Positions 21,195-30,683 of a stretch of DNA of 64,000 bases are shown piece by piece. How positions within the stretch are numbered: position 1 is the first letter of the stretch; each line of letters starts with the position of its first letter. The DNA comes from Dactylorhiza incarnata. Its lineage: Eukaryota; Streptophyta; Magnoliopsida; Asparagales; Orchidaceae. The notes under the pieces were generated by a model. The model ran no database searches. It was not told where the DNA came from and saw only the letters and a list, made by a program, of their open reading frames with translations. Location of the stretch: assembly GCA_033032865.1 (NCBI GenBank), contig JAWHQI010000278.1:310001-374000 (forward strand). The letters run 5' to 3'. The position numbers and the translations under genes are program-made.

Positions 21195-21366
21195 TGTAGA
21201 AAACAGCAAAAGCTTGTTTGTATTTCTTATTATTTAATACAAAGAGGAATACACATATATATAGGAGAGAGGAGGAGAGAAAAAATCCTATACAAGATGT
21301 GGGACTAAAGAGAGAGGAAGAATACACGGGCCCAAATATGGGCCCTCTGTATGGGCTATTTCAACA
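21195..21366 (-). repeat. Element B 5' LTR (172 bp)
   Basis: Reads as identical to 16047-16218. TATA-like TATATATGTGTATTCC lies on the minus strand near 21249-21264. It is followed on the + strand by the target duplication GTTCC. Confidence 0.95.
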
Positions 21367-21371
21367 GTTCC

Positions 21372-23508
21372 AATAATTAATTACCAACAAAACACCTAAT
21401 AATAATATAAGAATATTTTCCTAATTAATCAATGACATAAATACTCAATGACTGGTGACGATGTACACATCTCCAAAAAGGTATCATTGCATTCATGCAG
21501 GATTTTCTAGTGTAGGCCCTCCACTGTGCATGTCATTGTACAAGGGCCCAATGTTGGATCATAGGATCTAAGAGGGTATAGACCGGTGCTCTAACAATAT
21601 GTATCTAAGAAGGATAAAAAAGTGCGATAAAGAATTCTTATGGGCAGTTCACCAGATGATGAAGCTGGCATAGAAGGGACACACGTACACAGGTAATTGC
21701 ATGAAGATGGAGGCGCAGTGAACAAACTATTCAGTTTATTTTAGAATAAAAGAGTAGGATGAAAGCTAGTATTGACACATGAATCTACAAGAACATCATA
21801 ATCGGTGCTTGAAGGTGCAACAGAAAAAAGAACAAGTACCATTACTACTTTTTCATCAAAAGAAAGTTAAATATAACAGCAGAATCAATAGTTTAGCCAG
21901 CCAATTATTAAAGCACAATCAGATAATAAACGCCTACTGTTTCAAAACAGATATAAAAGAATCCTGTTTTCAAATTTCAGTGTCTTTTAGAGTCAGAGTG
22001 TAATGGTATAAATGCTGATAAGTAATATTTTTATGTCCCAACTTTTGAAGCATTTGGTCATAATTCTAATACAAAGAAACTGCAGGGATGACAAAATTAT
22101 TGCAGTATACCTTGAGAAAAACTGATGGCGAATTACGCAGTCCGCATGATTGCTTCCCACTAGAATATGATATTCAACAAACAAGATAATAGCATGTATC
22201 AGTCAATGAAAGCAATTAGGGGTTCTTATCCAAATCAACGTAAAAAAGAAAGGCATGAGATGAATTAACTGTTAATTGTTAATGCAAGGTAGCAAAAGTG
22301 GACACCTAACGCTATCCATTATCTGCTTCTAAAAGAGAAAATGATTTCATTAAGTAAAAATAAATGATTTAAAGTAATTTATAATTTTCATGCAGTACAA
22401 CTTCTCTTAATCATCATATTGTTGTATGGGAAATTTTCGTCGAAGTTTTATATTATAATTAGGAAAATAAGGCTTCTATGCCTTAAAGATTCTGTTTCTA
22501 TATTTTCTGTTTTGAACATTGTATAAGTTCTCCTCCCAGATCGCATGATATAACTGCCACCATTGTGGAAATAACAATCTACTCTGTATCTACATCCCTC
22601 CATCTATTTTTCTTAACTCTTCACCTAACTCTACGAGCTGTTTACTTTCTACTTTCTGGTAGAATACAAAAAAGGCGCTGAAAAGGGAGACGATAAAGAA
22701 GTGACAGAAGTGCTTACCAGTCGAGAATTGAAACGTCGTCACCCAAGATCAATGAGTTAAGAGCTTAAAAAAATATTATTTCCAATCTAAACTATAAACA
22801 TTACATACATCTCCATACTGACGCAATATTACCTTGCAAGAGATCACACAACAGAACAATTTACCCCGCAAAAGATGCAAGGAAAATGAATCAAAAGCGA
22901 AATGACTTCTAATTCAAACAGTTTTACCAAAACATTTTCATAAAGAATATCCTTCAAGTATATGATCACATGGTAACATCAGAATTAAAACTTGTGCAGA
23001 AAATTTAACAATTTAGCAAACTTATTTATATTATAATACTTCATGGACAAAATGGCCCACTGAGATATGAAAAGGCCAATTCAAAATTTCATTTAGAACA
23101 TAGATCGCTTGTTAAACCAAAACAAAGGAAGAATGTAAATAATCGAAAGTAATAATAACTACTCGCAAAGGGAAAAATGTAAGAACATTATAACCATTGC
23201 ACGCGAAATTGGCAGCGATTGCATAGACTTATGAAGCAATTTATTGCTACCTTGAAACTCCTGCAAAGACAAATGGCACAACAAGATCACCATGTAATGC
23301 CAATATCCAGCGAACTGGCCGGCTAAACGTGACCTGAAAATGATCAACTATCAAATCAGACAAAAAGAAATAACAGGTTAACAAGAAAAGCAAAAGCACC
23401 GTATCTTGTGCATTTACTCATTATCTAATAGACTGATGGATAAAAATATCATATGTCATTCCAAAAAGGTACATTATTGACACTTGATTATGTTCTTCAA
23501 TGTCTATA
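21372..23508. other. AT-rich intergenic DNA
   Basis: Continuation of the site into which B inserted. No ORF above 75 codons, no protein motif, no LTR ends and no RNA gene seen. About 50 bp near its right end (23451-23497, ending in CACTTGATT) resemble 45680-45730 on the far side of element E. Confidence 0.6.
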
Positions 23509-23559
23509 TGAGAGTTTGAAAATAAAAATTATTATTCTATCAATTTAACTTATTACATT
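23509..23559 (-). repeat. Element E 3' LTR, distal part (split by C)
   Basis: Starts TGAGAGTTTGAAAATAAA and aligns with 45476 onward (GAGAGTTGGAAAATAAA). It ends with ACATT, the target duplicated by element C. The LTR resumes at 35086. Confidence 0.82.
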
Positions 23560-23762
23560 TGTAGAAAGACACGAAAAATAGAGAGAAATAAAATATAATT
23601 TTATTAATATCTCCCAAAGTTGTACATACATGAATTTGTACACTTAAATAGGAAGAGAGAGAAGAGAGTAAATCTCAATCTAAGATGTGAGACTAAATCT
23701 TAAAGAGGAAGAGGGCTCTAGATGGGCCTTAGCATGGACCTTTACATATATTTCCTTCAACA
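23560..23762 (-). repeat. Element C 3' LTR (203 bp)
   Basis: Plus strand starts TGTAGAAAGACACG and ends CCTTCAACA. The polypurine tract on the minus strand (GCGGGGGAG) lies at about 23763-23771. Differs from the 5' LTR by several substitutions and small indels. Confidence 0.93.
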
Positions 23763-24285
23763 CTCCCCCGCAAGCTGGAGCATACAGATCGTAAGCACCC
23801 AACTTGGACAAGAACTGATGGAATAACGGGCGAGGTAAGGGCGTAAGGCCTTGGTGAGAATATCAGCAACTTGCCCAGCCGCGGGAACTGTTTTAATTCC
23901 AGCTTCTTCAATTGAACTTTTTCTCGAATAAAATGACAATCAACTTCAATGTGCTTGGTCTGTTCATGAAATCCAGAATTCTTGGCAATGTCAGTGTATA
24001 GCAGCTTGACTGTCGCAAAATAGAGTGACAAGTGTGGGAAGTCTGACTCCCAAATCACCTAGGAGGCTTACAAGCCATGTAAGCTCAGATACAACAGCTG
24101 CCATTGATCGATACTCGGCTTCAGCGGATGAGCGAGCTACCACAGACTGCTTCTTGCTGTGCCGGGTAATAAGGTGTCCTCCGAAGTAAGTGCACAATCC
24201 ACTTTTGGAGCGTCGATCATCCAGGGAGCCAGCATAGTCAGCATAAGAATAGGCAATCAGAGTTAGGGAAGAGGAAGAGGGTATG
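23763..24285 (-). pseudogene. pol: Element C RNase H part of pol
   Basis: Minus-strand remainder of pol downstream of the D insertion. The RNase H block is readable: DYAGSLDDRRS, CTYFGGHLITRHSKKQ, RSSAEAEYRSM, CDSQAA, then HIEVDCHFIREK and ADILTKAL. The frame changes near 23990 (between CDSQAA and the TKHIEVD block) and again near 23880. A cysteine-rich tail reads into the LTR as in B. Confidence 0.88.
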
Positions 24286-24972
24286 TGATGAAGGTCATCC
24301 CGCGGTTGGAGACCATGGCGAAGCCGGTATCATTTGGTTGGAGCAGCACGACCCGCTATGGATCCCGCGGGTCGTCTAATTATCGCATCTGTTACGTTGT
24401 TTTCTTTTTTCGGGCTGTTTATTTCATCTTTTATTTCTTTTGGTGTGCTAATAGTTGTTGGTGTGCTATTAGCCTAGGGAGCTGTTTTTTTTGGTGTGTT
24501 GTTAGCTGTGTCTGCCCCTCCTACTATATAAGAGGGAGTTATGTTCTTTTGTAAGCACTTTTTGAAGATTAAGAAATTGGAAGATTTTGCTAGTCCGTTT
24601 CTCCCCTTTTCCGCGTGAAAAGTTTCGAACCGGAAGGTTCTCGCCCCCGCAACCGCTGAGTCCCCCTCGTCCGCTTGGTCGAGGTCGAACCGGAAGGTTC
24701 TCGCTACCGCTGGTATCGTCCCGCGCCGACTCGCTCTCGCCGGTACCGCCCCGCGCCGACTCGCCCTCACCGGTATCGCCCCTCGCCCGACTGGATCTCG
24801 CCATCGTCGTCATCTCATTTCAGCGAGACGCACGTAGCAAGCAGGGTTCCGCCGAGCTCACTTCACCGATCCTTGGCTCTCGCTCTCGCCACCGGCGAAA
24901 CCTTTCCCCTTGCTACCGCGAGACCCCCACTCTCCTGGAAGTGTCCACTGTCCCGACGTCTTCCCTACGTCA
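24286..24972 (+). repeat. Element D LTR1 (5' LTR, 687 bp)
   Basis: Starts TGATGAAGGTC and ends CTACGTCA. TATA-like ACTATATAAGAGG is near 24524-24536. Downstream are two copies of the near-palindrome GAACCGGAAGGTTC (about 24628 and 24690) and three degenerate GC-rich units of about 30 bp (CGCGCCGACTCGC, about 24710-24795). Confidence 0.93.
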
Positions 24973-24974
24973 GT

Positions 24975-24986
24975 TGGTATCAGAGG
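24975..24986 (+). other. Primer-binding site (tRNA-iMet), element D
   Basis: TGGTATCAGAGG two bases after LTR1. A second copy at 30086-30097 follows LTR2. Confidence 0.9.
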
Positions 24987-24999
24987 GATCGCGCTCGAC

Positions 25000-26368
25000 T
25001 TCTACGCTTGACCGCCTATCCTCCGTCTCCCGTCTGTTCCCGTTCGCACCTACGGGCGACAACCCTCATGAGAACGCCGACCTCTGGAAGGCTATCAACG
25101 ACATCACCGCTCAGCTGGCCACCATCACCGCTGCTATCAGCGAGCTACAGCCCACCCGCGCCCCGCAACCGCGCGACCCACCTCCTCGCGCGCCCGACGC
25201 TGCTGCACCAGCCGACCGTTTTTTTGGACAACAGTTCCACCGAAGGCGCAACCCGCAACACCCCCCGCGTCCAGCCGGCCCCGACCGAGGTCCGTTCTAT
25301 TCAGATTCCAGTTCGGAGGAGGAGCCCCTCGACGACGCCAACCCTCCGCGGTGGGGCGAGCCACAACCCTACTAATTGCATGGGTACCATCTGCGAGCCG
25401 ACATTCCGCACTTTCATGGCAACATGGGCATTGAAGAGTTCCTGGATTGGCTCTCGAAGCTGGAGCGTTTTTTCGAAATGGCCAAAGTAGACGACCACCG
25501 CCAGGTGAAAATGGTTGTGTACCGGCTCAAATCGGGCGCGGCCGTTTGGTGGGACCAACTGCAACTTAACCGAAACCGCCAAGGCAAGGCCCCTGTGAGA
25601 TCTTGGCCCAAAATGAAGAAACTGTTCCAATATTACCAGAGTTGCTCCCCGGGCAATCGGTCGGTTACCGATTACCTAGCCGAGATAAGCCGCCTCGCGG
25701 ACCGCAATGGGTTGATCGAGACGGATGGACAGCGTGTCACCCGGTTCCTACATGGGCTGTGTCCGACCCTTCGAGAAAAAATTGGCCTTCACGTACTGCG
25801 CACCGTGGAAGAAGCTTACAACATGGCTCTCAAGGCCGAGCAGTTGGAGAAGACCCCGAGCCGTCCAGGAGGGCGCCGGCCATGGGTTGATGCCTCGACA
25901 TCCGGCTCCCGAACAGACACTAACCGGGACTTCACTACCCGGACCCCTGCCACCGTCACGGCGGAGAAAGGACGGCCAACCGATACAACCCCATTTAACT
26001 GTTTCAAATGTCAACAACCCGGCCACATCGCCGCTCGCTGTCCGCAATTACGTCAACCCGTCCATACCGTCGACCACGACGACGAGGAGGCGGAGGTGCA
26101 AAGGGAAGCGGATGAAGTTATAGACAGCTATGAGGAGGGCGGTGACTTCGCCGCCTGCGTGGTTCGCCGACTCCTTCTCGCCCCGCGCATGGAGGAACAT
26201 GTCCAACGTAGCAATGTTTTCAAGAGTTACAGCACCGTCGGTGGAAAGATTTGCGATCTGTTGATAGACAATGGAAGTTGCGAGAACTTCGTGGCTTCCC
26301 GGTTGGTCTCTTACCTTCAACTAGTTACGGAACCCCATACTCACCATTATTCCATCGGGTGGATTTAG
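25000..26368 (+). pseudogene. gag: Element D gag plus protease start, broken
   Basis: One frame interrupted by TAA at 25373-25375. Upstream of the stop is a Pro/Arg/Asp-rich N-terminal region beginning near ADLWKAINDITAQLATI. Downstream is the Retrotrans_gag core (IEEFLDWLSKLERFFEM, AVWWDQLQ), a CCHC knuckle CFKCQQPGHIAARC (about 26010-26051), an acidic linker, and the first protease half with LLIDNGSCENFV (DNG where DSG or DTG is usual). No in-frame ATG follows the primer site; the open frame in fact begins inside LTR1 (24587). It ends at 26366-26368. The TAA is also in the duplicated copy at about 30484-30486. Confidence 0.88.
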
Positions 26369-26386
26369 CGAGGACCCTCGGTTCGC

Positions 26387-26605
26387 GTGACACATCGCTC
26401 GCACGTCCCTGTCGCTATTGGGAAACATTACAAGGCCGACGTTTGGTGCGATATTGTGGAGATGGACGCGAGCCACCTCCTTTTGGGGAGACCATGGCAG
26501 TATGACACGGATGTGACGTACAAGGGCCACGAGAACACCTACTCTTTCACTTGGGCCGCCAAGAAGATACAGATCATAGCCCGGGTAGGAAAAATCGGAG
26601 GCTAA
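26387..26605 (+). pseudogene. Element D protease second half, out of frame
   Basis: Continues the retropepsin-like domain in a shifted frame: VPVAIGKHYKADVWCDIV, then SHLLLGRPWQYDTDV, the conserved hydrophobic-GRPW block that closes plant Ty3 proteases. A stop at 26603-26605 separates it from the RT frame. The shift lies between about 26360 and 26390. Confidence 0.85.
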
Positions 26606-26636
26606 CCCGGCCCCCGACAAGGGGCATAACCTTCTG

Positions 26637-29588
26637 GTGATTCCCTCGGACCCGAACTTGTTCGAGCGCGACATGACGGAGGAGCAGGAAGTTATGGCCC
26701 TCGTCCCGTATGGCCTCTACGCCGCCGGCGAGCAAACTGCGGAAGAGATGCCGGCGGACGTGTACAATTTATTGCAGGAGTTCCAGGCCATCACCACGGA
26801 GGACTTACCTGACCATCCCCCTCCGCTGCGAGACATCCAACACCAACTGGATTTGATTTCAGGGGCGAGCCTCCCGAACCTGCCTCACTTCCGCATGAGC
26901 CCAAAGGAGCACCAAATACTGCGCGAGAAGGTTGAGGAGCTTTTGCGGAAGGGCTTCATTAGCGAGAGCCTCAGCCCGTGCGGGGTTCCGGCTCTTCTGG
27001 TTCCGAAGAAGGACGGTTCTTGGAGGATGTGCGTGGACAGCCGCGCAATCAACCGGATCACTATCAAGTACTGTTTCCCCATACCCCGCCTCGATGATAT
27101 GTTGGACACGCTGGATGGGTCTCGCCTTTTCTCCAAAATTGACCTCCGAAGCGGGTACCACCAAATCCGCATCAGGCCCGGTGATGAATGGAAGACGGCG
27201 TTCAAAACACCGGACGGTCTCTTCGAGTCGAAGGTAATGCCATTTGGATTATCTAATGCGCCTAGTACTTTTATGCGCCTGATGACACAGGTACTACGAC
27301 CATTCTTGGGGAATTTTGTGGTAATCAACTTCGACGACATCCTGGTGTTCAGCAAAACTCGAGAGGACCACTTGTCTCATTTGCGGGCGGTATTGGAGGT
27401 GCTGGAGGAGAATCAACTCTTTGTTCACCTCAAGAAGTGCACGTTCCTCGCACACCGGCTGAATTTCTTGGGCTTCGTCGTGGGGGCGGACGACATCTGT
27501 GTTGATGATGAGAAGATGCAGGCCATTCGGGACTGGCCGACCCCTAACACTCTTACGGAGTTGCGCTCGTTTCACGGCTTGGCCACGTTCTACCAACGAT
27601 TCATCCGCGACTTTAGTACCATCACGACACCGATGACCGACTGCCTTAAGAAGGGGCGATTCTCTTGGGGCGAGGAAGCCACTCGCTCTTTCGAACTAAT
27701 CAAGCAGCGACTTAGCTCCTCTCCCGTCCTGGCATTGCCGAGTTTTGACAAACTGTTCGAGGTTCATTGTGATGCCAGTGGTGTTGGAATTGGCGCGGTC
27801 CTCTCGCAAGAAAAATGTCTGGTGGCTTTCTTTAGCGAGAAATTGAGCGAAGCTCGGCGAAAATGGTCGGTTTATGACCAAGAGTATTATGCGGTCGTTC
27901 GGGCTCTCAAGCACTGGGAACACTACCTTTTACATAAGGAGTACATCCTGTTCACGGACCATCAAGCCCTCAAATATATTAATAGCCAAAAACGAATGGA
28001 CGACATGCATATCCGGTGGACCACCTACCTACAACGGTTTCCGTACATCATTCACCACAAACCCGACACTACCAATGTGGTCGCCGACGCCCTCAGTCGA
28101 CGGAGTTGTTTGCTGACCACGTGGGGTCACAAAATTATTGGGTTTGACACCCTCGCCACCCTTTACGCAGACGACATCGATTTCAAGGATGCCTGGCTCG
28201 CTTGTTCGAGGAGCGGGTCCCATGATGGATTTCTAGTCCTTGAGGAATTCTTACTCAAGGACAACCGTTTGTGTATACCCCGCGTCTCCTTGAGGGAAGA
28301 GCTCATCCGCGATATGCATGGAGGCGGCTTGAGTGGTCATCTCGACCGCGACAAGACTCTCTCCAGTTTACAAGAACGGTATTTTTGGCCACAGTTGACA
28401 AAGGATGTTGGCAATTTCGTCCGGAAATGTTTCGTGTGCCAACAATTCAAGGGGCAAGCACAAAATACAGGTCTCTACACACCTCTCCCAGTTCCTATAG
28501 GCATTTGGGAAGACCTGTCCATGAATTTTGTCCTTGGGCTCCCGCGCACCCAACGCGGGGTGGATTCGGTGTTCGTCGTAGTGGATCGCTTCTCCAAAAA
28601 GGCTCACTTCTTGCCCTGCCGCAAGACGTCCGACGCCTCTCATATTACCCGCCTCTTCTTCCGTGAGGTCGTGCGTTTACATGGGGTCCCTACCTCCATC
28701 ACTTCCGACCGCGACCCTAAGTTCCTCAGCCACTTCTGGCAAATGTTGTGGAAAATGTTCGACACATCCCTCAAATTAAGCAGCACCGCCCACCCCCTAA
28801 CGGACGGTCAAACGAAGGTCGTGAATAAGACATTGGGCAATCTTATTCGATGCATTTGCCAGGACCGTCCGAAACAATGGGATCATGCGCTCGCCCAGGC
28901 CGAGTTTGCGTTCAACAATGTCGTTCATATTTCAACGGGTCGTTCCCCCTTCTCTATTGTGTATTCTAAAGCCCCTAAGCATGATCTTGATTTGGCTCGC
29001 ATTCCCACCGCCCCGCCCTCCGCGGCTCAGCTCGCCGAAGACGTCCGCGATATCCAGGCCGAAACTCGGCAAAACATCCTCCGGTCCAACGCCAAATATA
29101 AGGCCTTGGCCGAGAAGCATCGCCGCGAGAAGGTGTTCGAAGTCGGCGACTTGGTGATGGTCTTTCTCCGCAAAGAGCGTCTTCCCGCGGGTAACCACCA
29201 CAAGTTAATGCCGAAGAAGTATGGCCCGTTCCCTGTTGTGAGCAAAAGTAACAACAATGCTTATGTGGTCGACCTCCCGCCGGACGTCAACATTTCCAAG
29301 ACTTTCAATGTCAGCGACATGTCCGCCTTCTTCCCAGACATGCCTCTTTATCCTGAGCACTCGGGGTCAAGTGCTTCCCAAGGCGAGGCGACTGATGAAA
29401 GTCATCCCGCGGGACATCCCGCGGTTGGAGACCATGGCGAAGTCGGGATCGTTTGGTTGGAGCGGCATGTGGATCCCGCGGGTCGTCTAATTATCGCATC
29501 TGTTACGTTGTTTTCTTTTTTCGGGCTGTTTATTTCATCTTTTATGTCTTTTGGTGTGCTAATAGCTCTTGGTGTGCTATTAGCCTAG
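26637..29588 (+). pseudogene. pol: Element D pol: RT, RNase H, integrase (983 codons, catalytic changes)
   Basis: Open frame across the RT-RH-IN region, cut off from gag-[48 protein letters not shown] and the catalytic box reading NFDD (N231, codon 27327-27329) where YFDD is usual. RNase [45 protein letters not shown]. Integrase zinc finger: HGGGLSGH and CFVCQQ. Core: D in [10 protein letters not shown] in [10 protein letters not shown], and the third acidic position is lysine (K727, codon 28815-28817) in [13 protein letters not shown], where family members have Glu. The C-terminal block [15 protein letters not shown] ends the IN tail. The frame runs 65 codons into LTR2. Confidence 0.93.
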
Positions 29589-30083
29589 GGAGCTGTTTTT
29601 TTGGGTGTGTTGTTAGCTGTGTCTGCCCCTCCTACAATATAAGAGGGAGTTCTGTTCTTTTGTAAGCACTTTTTGAATATTAAGAAATTGGAAGATTTTG
29701 CTAGTCCGTTTCTCCCATTTTCCGCGTGAAAAGTTTCGAACCGGAAGGTTCTCTCCCCCGCAACCGATGAGTCCCCCTCGTCCGCTTGGTCGAGGTCGAA
29801 CCGGAAGGTTCTCGCTACCGCTGGTATCGTCCCGCGCCGACTCGCTCTCGCCGGTACCGCCCCGCGCCGACTCGCCCTCACCGTTATCGCCCCTCGCCCG
29901 ACTGGATCTCGCCATCGTCGTCATCTCATTTCAGCGAGACGCACGTCGCAAGCAGGGTTCCGCCGAGCCCACGTCACCGATCCTTGGCTCTCGCTCTCGC
30001 CACCGGCGAAACCTTTCCCCTTGCTACCGTGAGACCCCCACTCTCCTGGAAGTGTCCACTGTCCCGACGTCTTCCCTACGTCA
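29393..30083 (+). repeat. Element D LTR2 (691 bp)
   Basis: Starts TGATGAAAGTCATCCC and ends CTACGTCA. Compared with LTR1 it has an extra GGACATCCCGC-type unit near 29415 and lacks about 9 bp near 29468. Followed by a second primer site instead of flanking DNA. Confidence 0.93.
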
Positions 30084-30495
30084 GTTGGTATCAGAGGGAT
30101 CGCGCTCGACTTCTACGCTTGACCGCCTATCCTCCGTCTCCCGTCTGTTCCCGTTCGCACCTACGGGCGACAACCCTCATGAGAACGCCGACCTCTGGAA
30201 GGCTATCAACGACATCACCGCTCAGCTGGCCACCATCACCGCTGCTATCAGCGAGCTACAGCCCACCCGCGCCCCGCAACCGCGCGACCCACCTCCTCGC
30301 GCGCCCGACGCTGCTGCACCAGCCGACCGTTTTTTTTGGACAACAGTTCCACCGAAGGCGCAACCCGCAACACCCCCCGCGTCCAGCCGGCCCTGACCGA
30401 GGTCCGTTCTATTCAGATTCCAGTTCGGAGGAGGAGCCTCTCGACGACGCCAACCCTCCGCGGTGGGGCGAGCCACAACCCTACTAATCGCATGG
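30084..30495 (+). repeat. Duplicated element D primer site and gag start
   Basis: Near-exact copy of 24973 to about 25384, with a small number of base changes and one extra T in the T-run near 30331. Ends at a junction CGCATGGATTGGCTCTCGCC (30489-30508), where gag-leader sequence meets LTR sequence over a TGG-type microhomology. Confidence 0.9.
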
Positions 30496-30678
30496 ATTGG
30501 CTCTCGCCATCGTCGTCATCCCATTTCAGCGAGACGCACCTCGCGAGCAGGGTTTCGCCGAGCCCGCGTCACTGATCCTTGGCTCTCGCTCTCGCCACCG
30601 GCGAAACCTTTCCCCTTGCTCCCGCGAGACCCCCACTCTCCTGGAAGTGTCCACTGTCCCGACGTCTTCCCTACGTCA
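30496..30678 (+). repeat. Element D LTR3, 5'-truncated (183 bp)
   Basis: Corresponds to the last 180 or so bases of LTR1 and LTR2 and ends at the same CTACGTCA. It is followed by GTTTG, the partner of GTATG before LTR1, so this is the true right end of the insertion. Confidence 0.9.
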
Positions 30679-30683
30679 GTTTG

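Larger units (their letters stand above)
16047..21366 (-). mobile_element. Element B: intact Ty1/Copia LTR retrotransposon
   Basis: Full-length element on the minus strand with target duplication GTTCC (16042-16046 and 21367-21371). Its two 172-bp LTRs read as identical to me. It has a perfect tRNA-iMet primer site, a G-rich polypurine tract, and one uninterrupted 1381-codon gag-pol with all catalytic motifs. Everything needed for autonomous retrotransposition is present in sequence, and identical LTRs mean very recent insertion. It belongs to the same broad family as C, I and the 15214 remnant (RNase H block SSAEAEYR, HFIREK). Confidence 0.96.
24286..30678 (+). mobile_element. Element D: Ty3/Gypsy element with duplicated 3' end
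   Basis: Plus-strand Gypsy inside C, flanked by GTATG (24281-24285) and GTTTG (30679-30683), a 5-bp target duplication with one mismatch. Order is LTR1 (24286-24972), gag-PR-RT-RH-IN, LTR2 (29393-30083), then a repeat of primer site and gag start (30084 to about 30495), then the last 183 bp of a third LTR. RT and RNase H precede integrase, which defines Ty3/Gypsy. LTR start TGATGAAGGTCATCC, the gag block MGIEEFLDWL and pol running into the 3' LTR suggest a CRM-like chromovirus, but I see no definite chromodomain. Gag has a stop and PR is frameshifted; catalytic residues in RT and IN are changed. Confidence 0.93.

Noticed and set aside
24675..25490. 271-codon Arg/Pro/Ser-rich ORF in Gypsy D LTR and leader
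   Set aside because: Alternative frame of GC-rich LTR repeats; crosses LTR and primer site and is repeated with LTR2.
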